This document shows, piece after piece, positions 46,370-60,440 of a stretch of 64,000 nucleotides of DNA. A program made the translations under genes and the position numbers. The stretch is from Manduca sexta (taxonomy: Eukaryota > Arthropoda > Insecta > Lepidoptera > Sphingidae). The notes under the pieces were generated by a model. That model searched no databases. It saw only the letters and a list, made by a program, of their open reading frames with translations, and was not told where the DNA came from. Within the stretch, counting starts at the first letter, position 1. Each line of letters starts with the position of its first letter. The stretch lies in assembly GCF_014839805.1 (NCBI RefSeq), contig NC_051132.1:1922001-1986000 (forward strand), read 5' to 3'.

Positions 46370-46545
46370 GCTCGTGGTTCTACCCGCATGAAAAACTTTT
46401 CCCGGATAAAGTCCCGCTTTATATTATTCCGGAACAAAAACTATAGTACTCGGGAATAATGTAGCTTCCTATTAGTGAAAAAAACATCAAAATGGGTTCA
46501 GTAGTTCCTGAGATTAGCGCGTTCAAACAAACTCTATTTGTTTAT
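46370..46545 (+). repeat. RTE-type tail fragment
   Basis: Contains 'gggttcagtagttcctgaga' and 'ttagcgcgttcaaacaaact', the words that end the array at 368-900. Confidence 0.65.
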
Positions 46546-47092
46546 TGAATTGAAAATATTAGTATAAATTTCAAATAAGTATATTTTTAAATTAAAGTAA
46601 GGCAATAACATCTAGATAAAGTTTCATACAAAAATACGACATCAAAACAGACAAACCGTAGAAGGAAAGAACCCAACCAATCCGCTAAAACATCCACAAT
46701 TGGCACTAAATACCGGCATAATATGGACATAATCTGGTTCTCTTGAGCACCGTCCACCTGCCTCGTTCAATCTAGTTGAGTGGACGATACCCGTCGAAGC
46801 TGTAGCTGGCACCGTGCCAACTGCCAACGGACCTCACGCTTTGAGTCCAAAGCAAACTATTCAACATATTCTGGCACGAGGAAATGATTACATCTAAATT
46901 GGTTAATTCAGCGTATACTGAAAAGGTCAACGGGTACAATGCTTTGGTAAAAGTCATCAATTGTGATGGTCTGGCCTTGTTACTGGCATTACTTGGGAAA
47001 TGTTGTTCCGTATTTTCGTACTCGTATCTCAAAAAACATGATGGCTGGAATATATATTAGTTATAAAACTTATTGATTGAGAATTATCTAAC

Positions 47093-47385
47093 TAGTGGTG
47101 GAAGGTCTCATATATGTGAGAGATCGCCTGGGGAGGTACTACCGTCTATTTCTGTCACCGAGCAGCAGTGTGTGGTCATTTTTGTGTTCCGGTTTGCAGG
47201 ACATTGTAGCCAGTGTAACTACTGGACATAATAAGACTTAACATCTCATGTCTCAGGATGGCGAGCGCAGTGGAATGCCAAACAATACTTTGTAAATCAA
47301 GGTGTTGGATGGTGTTTCTGTAGTTTACGGACGCTCGGATCGCTTACCATCGGGCGAACGGCAAGCTCGTCTCGTCATTAATAAA
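47093..47385 (-). repeat. Interspersed repeat family D, inverted copy
   Basis: Inverted relative of 16758-17055, with 'catgagatgttaagtcttat' (minus strand) shared, and ending 'gaacggcaagctcgtctcgt' on the plus strand. Confidence 0.75.
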
Positions 47386-50300
47386 AATGAAAAAAAAAAT
47401 TGTTAAACACTGTTTTATTTCAACTTAACGTTAAGATACGAGGTTGAGAAAGAAACATTACTGTTTAAATTATTGTCTACTAAAAAATTCTTAATACAGT
47501 TGTATGGTAGATTTGATTATGACCCTTACGGACAAAACTAAAGGGGTAATTAATAGCAATAATAGAAAAGGAAGCAACATTCAAACGCGACATACAAAAA
47601 CAACTTAAAATATTCATAACAAATTTACTTGAAAAATGCCTTCACTAATACACCAATTTTTAAAATACATAATCACTACATAGTATAAAACAAAGTCGCT
47701 TTCTCTGCCCCTACCTTTGTAGGCTTAAATCTTTAAAACTACGCAACGGATTTTGATGCGGTTTTTTTTAATAGATAGAGTGATTCAAGAGGAAGGTTTA
47801 TATGTATAATAACATCCATTAAATAGTGGAGAAATATTGCACCCGTGCGAAGCTGGGGCGGGTCGCTAGTAATAAATAAAGTTTACATAACACGCCATGA
47901 TCCGTACAGAAATCGCGAACTGAAATCAAATATCGCATAGTACAAGATGTGTATCGACTAACCCCACCCTCCCCTACACTGTAGGTCAGGGCGGGCGCGT
48001 AACACCGGGATCAGGGAGCTACAAGACTATCGCATTTATTCAACATTAAATAATAATGGACGCCGGCAACTTTGCCTGTGTGGGTATTACGAATAAATAT
48101 AAGTAATGGAAGTTCTATATTTTTATACACTGTTATTACTTCGATTAGTAAAGTTTTTGAGCAAGGAATACATAAATTGATGCAAGGAACTAACCAAAAC
48201 TATTATGATTTAGATGTTACCGTAAAAAACATTTTGTAAGGATCGAAGAGTCGTAAAACTAAAAAGCTTGCATTTGGAATCAACTTGATGGTGAGTAAAG
48301 TATAATATTTACTTTTAAACCACCATCCAACCATCCTCAACTATGTTGTCAAATATTCAAAACTTACAAAATCGGTCAACAGATGTCGCTACAAAGTTTT
48401 CTACTTCGCGGAAAATCGCGCCCTTAAACTATCAGGGGGCGGCGTCAGGGATAGTGAGGGGGGTCAGAGGGAGCGCAACAGCGGCAATCACTCACCGTTG
48501 TCACGGGACGAATGTTTGATTACATCCTTTTGTGTAATAAAAAAGGGAAATGTTATTCGCTTTGACAACTTTTTTGCGCTTGCGAGTTTGTTTCGCGCCG
48601 GGATTGTTTTCGATTCGACTTTCCATTCGGGTCTGCGTTCTATTATGTTTGCATGAGGATAACGACTGGGGACCGACCTCTGGAGGGTTGTACGAATCAT
48701 GGCGGTCCATAAGAAGTAGCATCAAGAATTTTGCCAATTATATACGTAAGGTTCGTTACGTATGCTCTACGGAGATTGTCAAAGGCAAAATAGATCATAC
48801 CAGCATTCTAAAAGTAGGCGACAGTAGCGACAATTTTCTGGCTATGCGGTTTTGCATAAGGGTGATAAACATATCGTATCAATTACTATCTTCTATTTAA
48901 AATAATTTCATAGAATTCTATTGAACATCTGATGCCTTTTGCATTAGCATAATATACTAAACTAGTATTGTTCTACCGCAAATATATGGTAGCTACCATT
49001 AAGCATGACGTCATGATATTCTAATGTACTATTTAGATGTTTTTGTTACTAATTAATGCAGAAAAATAAATAAAGTTTATTCTACGCAAACGTTGTTATA
49101 CCCGTGTCAATAATCCTCTCCGTGTAACGTCTTAACCGAAAGTTTCCTTCTCATTACACCACATTCAATGCCATAGGGACAATATCCCCCGCACAACACT
49201 CATAACATTGATAAATCGCCATAACTAACGACATATAAAAACCATCGCAACTGTAATTATGTGGATGATGGATCGAGGACGACGGGGGGTCAAACCCCCT
49301 GGCCAAACTTCGACGAGATCGATGCGTGAATTTAATACTTTTAGCTTACTGCTAATATAGATATATAAGATGTTTTTGGGTAACTTTGGTGAGGGAAGGG
49401 AATGAATCGATAGTTTGAAGATGCATTCAAGTCTAATTTGCGAGACAGCAGCGTGGCTGATGCCTGCTACGAGAATCTCTCACGTATTGCGAAGCGATAC
49501 TACACCTTATTTTAATTTGTCTTAAAATAATGTAACAGGTTTTACCAATAAAAATATAAAATTCCAGCTCAATATCCAACCTATTTTAAGCCAAAACATT
49601 AGACCGGACCATATCCCTTTTTCACAAAGTTGCCACATGAAAAGAAGCCTTAAGATCCGAAGCCGGGCCCCCGTAGCGCTCACCAGACTACGTACCACAC
49701 ACGACTATACGACATTTACTCACGATTAATGGTGCATTAAATATCGTCACCGATTCGGCGCCCACACTAATCGGATTACCGAACGCGCCCGTGGCGGCGC
49801 ACTTTCCCCCCAAATACGATGGATATCTTATCGTTTGTATTAAGATTAAGGACCACACTGATGCTGTACATTATTCACTTGAAATAAAGACCAGTTTCTC
49901 GTGTCTTTTGCGCAGTGTTTCACAGTCGCGGTATTGAACGCCGAATGGCGACATCGTCTGGTGTTTAGCTCCTAATTCGCATACCAGTATAATATCCAAC
50001 GTGCCTATATTAGTTTATGCAACCGAATAGCGAATCGATTAAACCTTGATTGTGCATCGTAAGCTCTTATTGAATTGATAAATTGAATGCTACCGGTTTT
50101 TGTTGGACTACACTATGGTTCAATACATAAGCGGCAGAGGACCTAGTTGTTAAAATTTCTAATACAACGTAAACAGTTGTTTTAATTATATTGCTAAACG
50201 ATTTCGTTGACGAAGGTACCCAATATTCAACTGTTCCTTTTAGACTCCTAACAATATCAAGTAACTGACTAACTACTAACAAATTCTGACTGCCAATCCT

Positions 50301-52153
50301 CCCATCGAACCCAGATCCTCAGCTAATTAAAATTGGTATTGACCCAGCAAAGTGATATTTCGTTTAGGACAAGAACAGAGAAGTCAACTTTACAACGCCG
50401 GCAAAAAAATCGCTATCATCTCCGCGAACTGCTATACGTGAGCACTCAACTAAACAAATGGAAATTAATTACACCAACAAAACAATAGACGACTGTTGTT
50501 TTCCTATATTATGTAACGTTTGTTGAACGCGAGGTCGGATGCAGGCGAGTGCAATCGGCCACTTTTTATACGAGTCAATGACGCAGAATAGAGGCAATTC
50601 TTATTACGTCAACATATATCGGCATGTAGAAGTATTTCGCAATCAAATGAGAGATAGTAAGCCACGCGAAAGTCCATAAACCGTTCAAACACCATTCGAA
50701 CTTTGTAATACAAAGCATTTCATGAAGTTACACTGGGATCGTCATCCTACAACAGATGCTAAGTCTCATAATGCTCAGTGCTTGCAATGTTGCTTGACGG
50801 CCAGAAAACCTACTCAGCTCGGCTCTCACGAAAGACCCACAACCAATAAACTTTCAACATCAATCCCATTGTCGAACTATAAAAGGAAATTCTTTTCCAC
50901 TTATTCGCCCTTAAAAGCCATAAACCGTGAACATTTCGGTTCGACCTTGCTGCTCCCGTCCGACCCGATGACGGCGCCGCGCTCGCGTGCCCGCGTCGCC
51001 TGTCACCGCCCCGCGGCTGCAGATTCGATAAAACACCCTCTGATATTTCCTATCCCTGATGTAATTATACCGCTAAGGTGTTGCTGATAGAATCATAGTA
51101 CCAATGTTTACTTTTCAACAGTAGTAGTCTCAACCAGTGGCGGCTTTTAGGGGCGAGCGAATTGAGCGTGCTCAAGGCGTGCCCTGCGCATAAAGTGGCA
51201 TTGCGGGATATCCAACTATGATCATTTTCTTCCCTTAGGCCATCACCCTATTCACCAAAGCATCTTACTTACGAAATTGTCGAAATCCGGAACTTTTTTT
51301 AGAAACCACACGGAGCTTCGCGCTAGAACTGACATGGGGCAAACAGAAACAAGACGTTCAGATATTCCGTTCAGAGCCTCACGTTACTTAAGGCCACTGG
51401 TCTCAACTAATGCGAAGGTTTGAGCGAGAGACACTTACGAGCCTTCTTTATCTGATTGCTGAAGGAGAACCAAGTGTTTTCTTTGTTTCCCCTGCAAGCG
51501 CGAGGCTCTAGGTAGTTGCTCTGTTCGCCACCCTCGAGGCCGCCACTACTTTTCCGGGATAAAAGGTAATGTGTTAATCCAGGCATCCAGACATGGCCTG
51601 TGTGGCAAACTTCAACCAAATTCGTTCACTTTCGGACTCTAGTACTAACTAAGATCCGATTATTATATTAATAAATACCAATGCACTGTAAGCTGCAATC
51701 AATAATCGTCCTTCCGTACCGGACTATTAATTATCATACGTTGCTATCAATCTTCGCGATGTCAATCTTAAATCTAGAAAGCTATCTAATCACCAATCAC
51801 GAATGACGAATACCACTCCGTTCAAATTCCTACCGTCTACCATTGCGTATAATTTTTCTTTATCTATATTACATATTAATATTTTAGATCACTATTTTGT
51901 GTATTTGTACGTCCAGTTCATCATAACTGAGCTTAAAAATTCTATACTAACAAAAACCCGATTAACATACCCGCGATGGATTTAAAATAAAATAAAATGC
52001 TTTAGTCATCATGAAGGCGAACATAGTTGCACTTATGATAAGTCAAGGTACATAAGAATATTTAATTATTACTTAGATAAAGTCCCTTATACAAACTAAA
52101 GACAATTTATATTGGACATAAAATAAATAAAAGTCTAAAAAGTAAATAAAGAA
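47386..52153. other. Probable 5' intron or flank of the GRK gene
   Basis: No coding exon recognised. A possible RTE piece ends near 47877 ('gcacccgtgcgaagctgggg'). A minus-strand open block (48501-48737) ends near a donor-like GTGAGT at about 48497, so it could be an untranslated first exon. A GC-rich patch at 50950-51020 is another candidate. Both are guesses. Confidence 0.35.
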
Positions 52154-52169
52154 GCCAGCTCGAGCTGGC
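52154..52169. repeat. Perfect 16-bp palindrome
   Basis: GCCAGCTCGAGCTGGC is its own reverse complement and lies 18 bases before the large foldback. Function is unknown. Confidence 0.8.
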
Positions 52170-52187
52170 AGAAAATAAGAAATAATC

Positions 52188-52554
52188 TTAAGGCGATACC
52201 TCAAGGTCCATTTTCATACATTTTGTTTCGGCTTTAATCTGGGTAACTAAACAAGTATTGGCAAGTAAAGAATTTAAATTCACGTCTAGTTAGTGATTAG
52301 TTCTCGCAGTTGAAAGAAAAATGTAAAAATAATTAATAATCATGGATATTTCTGCCTTTAAAATTTCGTCATATTAAATTTTAAAGACCGAAATATCCAT
52401 GATTATTAATTATTTTTACGTTTTTCTTTCAACTGCGAGAACTAATCACTAACTAGACGTGAATTTAAATTCTTTACTTGCCAATACTTGTTTAGTTACC
52501 CAGATTAAAGCCGAAACAAAATGTATGAAAATGGACCTTGAGGTATCGCCTTAA
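52188..52554. repeat. 367-bp near-perfect palindrome (foldback)
   Basis: The left arm 52188-52366 and right arm 52376-52554 (179 bases each) are reverse complements with only about three mismatches, around a 9-base loop (52367-52375). A transcript would fold into a very long hairpin. There is no ORF and no recognised transposon end; the arms do not occur elsewhere in the window as far as I can see. The outer edge is sharp: pairing stops at 52187/52555. Confidence 0.95.
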
Positions 52555-54209
52555 TAAAGATAAAGGAACAACGCGTCGCGATCCACACCGGTGAGGACGA
52601 TAAAAACCCTAATTAACCTACCAGCCTTTGACTAGCTACCTAAGCGATGACTACTCGAAGAAGAAAGGCAGAAATAAACTCCGAAAAGAAATTTAAAAAT
52701 CTAGTAGACACTTAGTCCTCAAACCAAATCTTTCTGCAACATGCAAGAATATATAATGCGTTTGGATACCAATTAGAAAAAGAAAACCACATAACACAGA
52801 CTAACATAGATCAATGGTAGACACTCGTTATCGCACCATCAAAAACCCACCACAATAAGCTCATCACCCATCCAGGTATTAAAACGATGACCCACATAAA
52901 ACCATCGCCTGTGGGGAACCACAGTTGATTAATTAATATCTAATTGCTATCAATTGTCCTGAGAGCCGCGCGCCGGCCCGCCACACTATTTATAAATGAC
53001 ACACATACGATAGCGGTGAAAGTGTATTAAAACTTATTATTTAATTGTTTCGCCTTGTAGGTGTGGTATGTATAGCTGTGGACTGTAAGTTTTGGGTTCC
53101 AAAGATGGACACCTTGTGAGTTCAAAGAAAGGCTGGTGGATTTCCAAAAATGCCGATAATACTTTGATCTGTCCTGCGATGAATGCGTTTTGTGGCTCCA
53201 CCAGTTGCATCTCTACGTAAGCTTCGCAGAAATACAGAGATATTATATTTTTATTATTTTTGTTATATTAATTATAGCACGCCTTATTTCTTAACTACAA
53301 GTTATTAATGAAACCAGAAGTTCTACTTATGGTAAGCTCGCTACTTACTCTAAGTTATGGATGGCATCGTTTCTGTCTATTTTCACGCGGTTACCATAAG
53401 ACAAGCCACGATAAAAAACCACGACTCATACAAAATCTCCTTTTTAGATCGAGTAAAAAAAAAACAAAAAGTTTAAGATCAAAACAAATCGAACAGTTGC
53501 GTTCTCTCAATTTTCTTCCCAATCAATTAACGACTGGCCTGTTGTAACAAATCGAATAACGCAAGTACAAAGGAATCATCTGGGAAAGAAACAAAAGTTC
53601 CCCGGGGAATAAATAAAATGACGCGAACAAAATAACAATGCACAGCAAAGTTTGCCGTTCTCGTATTCGGTGGACCGATTTATTACTTTGCCCATGTAAG
53701 TTTGCTTTATAAATATATTCAACTGACATAAAACTGCGTTGCTAGGATTTTCAGTAGGAAAACAAGACTTTTGACGTCTTTTTAAAACATGACATGAAAT
53801 GAATACGTCGGGCAATAGATGGTAAACATCCCGACTATCTACAAACAATACCATCCATCGGATTGTCAAGAACTTCATGGTTTTTGTACTGGACTTATGA
53901 GATAATATTACAGGTACTCTTTTTAAAAATCAGCGAAACGAACCCTTTTATTAATCACACAGATCAAAATAATAAATTTTTCATTGGAAAAGTATTTTAC
54001 GTATTGTCTTCCACAAACATCTTTCTACTATTTTCTATTACTTTTATTTCAATTGTACACAAACAAAATTCAAGGTTTAGTAATTCCTTTTACTTTAACT
54101 TAACGGGCACATTAAACCTTTTGTAGAAAAGGGAACGCCTTCTTTTAACAGCCCACTGACGACTATTTGTCGGAAAAAATATTTGTACGACAAATAGTCG
54201 AAGTATTTC
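52555..54209. other. Non-coding, small hairpin near the end
   Basis: ORFs such as 53308-53547 lack recognisable features. A 13-bp inverted repeat (CGACTATTTGTCG at 54160-54172 with its complement at 54188-54200, 15-base loop) lies next to a family E repeat. Confidence 0.4.
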
Positions 54210-54265
54210 AGCTTATGTTTACGCGAATGTTCGACATTGAAATAAATCATTTTTTCGGATTTTAA
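54205..54265 (+). repeat. Interspersed repeat family E fragment
   Basis: 'tatgtttacgcgaatgtt' and 'cattgaaataa' recur at about 62740-62790 with the same spacing. I recall this as a common lepidopteran repeat start but cannot name it. Confidence 0.55.
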
Positions 54266-57200
54266 CGCAGTTTCTTATATATTTAATTTTAATTAGGCAC
54301 CGACACCAAATAATTTTTAATTAATATTTCCATTTGGTGGTAAGTATAGGACCTACATACTGGTTATGGTAATGTTAAATTATATTTTATTTCGAGTGGT
54401 TTTTGAAAGCTGATTAACTTTTTGTTAAAATGTTTTTATTTATTGCTGTTTTGTGTTGACTAGACTGCCTCGATCGTGTAGCTGAGTCACGCACGAGTTA
54501 CTATCACGTTGAGGTGTCACACCTTTACCTACCCTTAAAAAGGGAAAAATATGTGATGCTATGAATATAACATATTATATTATGTAAAAAGTAGATTCAA
54601 CTAAACCTAACGCATAAACGCCACTGAAAATGTCACAGAAAAGCAAAATTCACAATGTCGATTAAGTTATCTAAGTAGACGACATAGCTATTCCAGTTAT
54701 TTTAGTTTATAAACCAAACTTCCAAACTGATTTTATAAATATTTCTATGAGATCAATTTCGAAGCCTATCCTTTGAAATATATATTTTTTCCAAATCAAC
54801 TAACAAATAACTGAGTCCTGAGATAACAAACATAAAAAACACGAATCTTATCCTTCTCTTTTAATTCGGTTAAAAAAATACAAAATAATACAACTTTAAA
54901 ATTAATTATATCGAGTAAGCAGTCAAAATTATCACCCGATTAAAAGTCATCCGTGTGTGGCGTCTTTCACTCAAACCAATGTCCTGTGTATGGAAAACGA
55001 ATTAAGGTTTCATACTATTGTATCGGAAATTAAATGTTTGCCGATGAAACCTGTTTCTTTAAAAAGTAAATAACAGCCTGCGTTTTTTCGTCATAGACAA
55101 AAACGTATATTAAATGTTATAAAATGATAGACAACTTAAATTAGTATACGAAGCCGCCTAAAGTTTACTAAAAATCTCTCAAAAAAAATTCAAAGATTTA
55201 ATATTGAATCATTTCTTATTAATCCGGATATAGTCCGGAAATCGTCGTAATTAAAACCGTCGCTAGGCTCTTTGATAGAACCTCTCAATAGACGCAAAAC
55301 CCATCACCAACATAAACACTGCGGTAGTTAATTAACATCGGCTGTCGAACTGTTTCATTAGCGAAAGTGATCAAGACTCGGTAGTTTGGAGTGCTCATCA
55401 AAACTTCACCAGCGCAAACTTGGTGCAAAGTACTGGCGCGCCGTCGGACATCGGAAATGGGGCTTAATGGCCTCACGTGTGTGCACCCACGCTGGACTGA
55501 GGGAGTTGAATTAGTGGTATTTGTGATATTCCGGCCTAGGTATTTGTGCAGAATACGGGCGATAATAATAACTTTTAAAGGACAAATAGAGAAATTAACT
55601 CAATATTTGGGAATACAGAATATTTCAGGTGACAGTGTTTCATTTCTTATGCAAAATGATTTCTTAAATTATCGTAGTTTAACGTATTTGTAACACGACC
55701 ATATGGACGTGTTATTATAAATGATAATTATTATAATAAATGATCTAAATTCACCCATTATCATCGAATCCATTCTACATTCACAAACAGCGGATCGCGC
55801 TCCCTAAACCGACAAACCAAATCCGCACCACCGCGACAGGAATAATATTTATTCGTCTCATAAGCGGGCGATGGCGTGTTCTAATTCCGTCCGACACGGC
55901 CGGTTCATAACGTCCGATTAACTCCACCATACACGACCGAACACCGGACGGTCGTCACTTACGACCGCTTTATTATAGCTGATAGTGCCAGTGATCTCTC
56001 AATCGTAAGTGCCAATACGGCTGGCACTTGGCACAACGGTAATGTGCTGTCGGATTGATTCACTGTGTTTGACGATTACTAATTTAATGGTGTTATTATG
56101 TTGTGAATTATTTTGTTGTGATGTGTTTATGTAATTGATTGGGATTATGAACGTGTTGTGGAGTTTGTTGGTATTTTATGGCAGAGAGCCAGTGAACGAG
56201 GAAGTGAGATAGCTAATGATGGTCATCGACGCTTATGGATTGGCGATAGAATTGTAGAATTGGTAGTCTGGTAACCTTTGAAAGATGGAATAAAAAATGT
56301 AATGAGGAGGGTCGCGAGGCTCTAGCAATGCCACACAATGATTGTTTTCTAACCGAATTTCGGCCACGGAGGAAGATCTCGGCAGACATCAGCCAGTTAC
56401 GCATGAGATATTATAGTGCACAAATGTGTGCGCAATAAACAGGTGCACTCTCTGTTCCTTCACTCTCATATCCGACATGACCGGAAATAGATCGGGCGCA
56501 ACACCAACGGCTTTACTTGCTTACAATATGAAACCTATCGCAGTTTACTTTACCTTTTTTCTGAAAGAGAGTCCTGTATAGAGACAGTTCAGTTTTATTT
56601 TGATATAATAATTATCAGGCAAATGTTTGCATAAGTACTGATCAATAATGACGGTATTTAGACGCCATTTTAAAATCAAAATATTGAAGGCAATGAACGA
56701 CAGCAGCAACAAACAAGCAACAGCAACGACAAAAGTGGACTACCATGCCTGACCTTTTTGCTTACATATTCCCATTAGTTTAGCGCCAGTCTGATTTAAG
56801 CTTAAAATCTATTTGTACCGGAATTCGATTCTAAGGTTGAACAATTGAAAATAGTTTGATTTTTCTTCGGGAAGTATTTTAATCTACAATTTTAACATAC
56901 TTACACCACTGCTTACCTCTTTAGAGATAGAAAATAAAACCTTCGCAAAAAAGAAACAAATAGAATAACCAAACGATCGCACCACACCATACAGGTTAAC
57001 AAAAAATTACAACAAAAAGGTAAAATAAACGTTACTTGTATGCAGGTTACGCGATCGGCTGTAATGTCTATTGCCACCCATCCATACAAACACACAATAT
57101 GTTGAAAGTAATCGGGAGAACTTCCGATTGTCTCCCCGTTGTTGTTATTTTTATGTGGTGTCTCGCTCCCGTGTATCGGTACATTTTAAGTAAACTCGAT

Positions 57201-58929
57201 TATTCTTTAAATTATTCTACTATTGTTATAATAATATTATAGCTTTATTTATTCCATACTTAGTTAATTAAACATGCAATAAGTGACTTAATTCTTTTAA
57301 AGTTATTTTTGTATGGACTCCCTTCGGGGAAAAGCCTCCTCCAAGGAACTCCACTTATCTCTATCCTTCTGAAGAATAGGAAGAAAGAGAGACAAAGCCA
57401 GACCAGCCTTAATAACACTTACTATTGTTAGTCTATCTTTAAATTAGTTTTCAAATTCATTTGCTGTCAGATCTAGCGATTGTAAAGTTTTACAAATAAT
57501 GTGGTACACACCTGTAAAGGTTTATCACCTAGTATAAGAAAATTCATTGTATTATTTGTAAGGTTATAGTGGTAAAGCGATGGTGTAACTATTAAATAAA
57601 TAAATAAATAAATGAGACTTAACTATCTTTCGAGTTAAATTATTTAAATCCTTTCTAATACTCAATTATGCTGTAAAAGGATTCTGTGTGCAAAATTCAA
57701 TGCTTTTTAATTTAAACACCAGCAGTTGAAACTGTATGCTTTCAGTCCGTCAGTTTATTTTTTTTATTGAGTAGAGGATGCTTATTAATTCCTACATTGA
57801 ATCTAATAGGTTTCTTCTTAACTGCGTACCAAAGTCAAAGAAATATTTCCATTTTATAATCTAAAAACATCCTCAAACCGGTAGAAAAACTTAAAAATTC
57901 AAAAGAACCTCCTCATTCGAATGCATAACAAAACACTCTTTACAACATTAACCCTACGATCAAAATTCAGACGACCGCTCCACAAACAACTTAGCACGCC
58001 GACGCGTCTTCTAAAAAAATATGCAAATAGAACGACAAAACAACTAGCCATCGGTAATGTATAGAGAGGACTATAAATCTCATCCATTTATCATAACGCC
58101 GAGATATTATCTCGTTAGAGGCGACTGCGACCTCCTTACGGAGACAATGCTCTTAAGCCGGACGCACGTCTGCGGATTTTTAAACGACAGTGCGTATTAC
58201 ATGCGTTTTTTATTGTATGGACAGATGAGCTAGCGATTCACCTAGTAAGCTATCTAACAACAATAATAGTCAAGCTCATAAAAGAACCCAACCACCCTCG
58301 TTAGTAGATATTGTAAGACCGAATTATAGTTCGAAATTCCTGTATTTAATTACAATTCACGGCCAAACTTCGCTAGTGGCTACTCGTGCAAATAACACAC
58401 CTAAGTATAAGTCATTAAACCAATTAATCCACTAATTATGTTTTTATGACAAATTCCTAAGCCAGTCAGGGGCATTAGCGACTCGATCTAAAAGCGATGC
58501 AAACGCAAGTCGGCAGTGTGCGGCAGACAGCGCGGCCGGCGGAGGTCGCCGCAATACTATGGCGGCGCATTATTCAAAATCAGATGTCCTAGATTTTTTT
58601 TATATCGAGCTCACCTCTGACCTTCGCCGCGCGGTCTGTTAATGCGATGACTTGAGCATTGTGAAAGCCGTGTCAAAACATCCACGTCTGATTCAATTCT
58701 GTGGGGTCTCCGAGTGTGGACCTTATTCCAATGTATTTTTAAGGCTACCTTTGCTAATTATTGTGTGGAATTTGTACACGGTGTGAGTGATTTGCTCTCT
58801 TTATAGCATACGTAACTGTTACTTGCAAATAACTCGCGTAATACTAATGTAAAGTGAATGTTCTCATTGATTAAACATTTTCGGGATCTGATCAGTCACA
58901 GATTACGCTCTTCATACAAACGAAGTTTC
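54266..58929. other. Non-coding, few repeats
   Basis: Contains a SINE A fragment (54455-54585) and a TAAA microsatellite (about 57595-57613). No exon recognised. Short ORFs (55285-55476, 56213-56404, 57899-58087) show no motif. A GC-rich patch at 58500-58640 has a donor-like GTGAGC on the minus strand (about 58612) and might be an untranslated first exon. Confidence 0.35.
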
Positions 58930-59175
58930 TAACCGACTTCCAAACACAAGGAACGTCTCAATTATATAGTGTATCCTCGCGGATATCGACCACCGTACAC
59001 AAGGTGTTAAAACCCGCCATAGTGGCCCACGTAAGTGTTGCGTTCCGGGATCAGCCTGTGTATATCCGGTTCCAACAGGCCGGCATAATTGTGTCGACAG
59101 CCGAGAGGTAATCATTTGTCGTCAGTCGTTTGGACCCCACTCCACTTACCATCAGATGCAGTGGAGTCACTTCGA
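58930..59175 (-). repeat. Interspersed repeat family B, inverted copy
   Basis: The longest inverted copy: 'gttccaacaggccggcataa' is the reverse complement of the core at 1905, and 'tgatggtaagtggagtgggg' lies on its minus strand. Confidence 0.75.
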
Positions 59176-59763
59176 AGTGGCTGAATAAAGAAAAAATATT
59201 TATTCTTTTGTGATGACAAAGAGAAATGGGCAAACGACTAGCAATTCATTAGGACGACATCGGACTGTTACATCATGCCTGTTAACATTCAAACTTCATC
59301 AAACAATATTCCCCTGTATTTGACGCGTAGTTAGAGAATATTGTGACGAAATGAAGCATCTGTCGTGAATTAAGTGATTTTACGTAATAATATTTCTCAT
59401 ATATAGTAAAAATGAAATTATAGCATTAATTACGCTGACACGGTTAGTTAACATAACAGAATGAATGTAGCCAGAGGTAAACTTATTTACTACTTACTAG
59501 AGCAATCGCTGCTCTGCTCTTCTGCTTAACGGTTTTTTATTTTACCCAATTTGAAACGGAACATAGATTAATCCAATACCCAGCACCACTCAACCAAAAC
59601 AAGTCTCGTGTAAATTTCAATTAAAAATATCAACTTTACATTTCCCGACCCGGCAATCGTACCCAATATGTCACTGGCATCACTGGCTAACCACTACGCC
59701 ACTGAAGCGAATACATACCCATTACCCATTCACAAATACCTATAATACTAAACATTCAGTAAA

Positions 59764-59945
59764 TAGGTACAGTCAGCCACAAAAGCAGCTGAACAAATTT
59801 AAAACTCCAAATCGCCTGTACACGTTAAATTCGATTTAAACACTTTATTCTTGGTGTGAAATAAAGTATGTATATTGTATTTATGTACCAAAAGTGTATA
59901 TCCGACATGAAGTTTTGAATTCGTTCACCTACTTATATATATGAC
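59764..59945. mobile_element. MITE family F, left end intact
   Basis: Starts 'ggtacagtcagcca' followed by 'gcagctgaacaaatttaaaa'. The right end is eroded. Its start is the reverse complement of the end of the element at 63400-63598. Confidence 0.65.
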
Positions 59946-60189
59946 TACAGGCTCAGCGCCGCGCGTGTGATTAAGAGCCGTGAGATCGAACCCCGGATGC
60001 GAGTCGGTGTCTAGTGCCAATTACATGGAGTGCCTCCTCGGCTCCGGCGAGTCAAGAACTCGGTTCCTGTCGTCGAGTGATAACAATCTCCCGCAGTGCA
60101 TGACACTCTGCGCTGTACTCTGATCTGGTTTTACATGATACAGTAAACAAGCGGATTTGAACTAACATCTTCATAGGAACCCGGTTATG

Positions 60190-60430
60190 TGACCTAGTGA
60201 CTCCTTTGCACCTGATGTTATGTGAAATGGGGTCTAGATAGAATGTCGAGGACAAGAATTTATCCTTCGCTAGTAGACACAATAATGCCGACATGTTGTC
60301 TGGTTATACACGGTCCGATCCCGGAATGCGATACCCTCGTGAGCCATCGTAGCGGACCTTACACCTTGTGTGTGGTGGTAGATATGGGTGGACACAAAAA
60401 ATCTACAATCAATATGATGTCCCCTATACT
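60190..60430 (+). repeat. Interspersed repeat family B copy
   Basis: Contains 'gacacaataatgccgacatg' and 'gatcccggaatgcgatac', as in other copies, with several differences. Confidence 0.65.
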
Positions 60431-60440
60431 AGTGGCGTAA

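Noticed and set aside
46642..47032. Overlapping minus-strand ORFs (61 and 86 codons)
   Set aside because: No recognised motif in either frame. It could be a decayed retroposed fragment but nothing supports a gene.
53308..53547. 79-codon ORF starting with a signal-peptide-like stretch
   Set aside because: Hydrophobic start is short, the rest is Lys/Arg/Ser-rich and AT-driven, and there are no splice or promoter signs.
55691..55714. Near-palindrome around CATATG (taacacgaccatatgg...)
   Set aside because: Two mismatches and short length; expected by chance in 64 kb.
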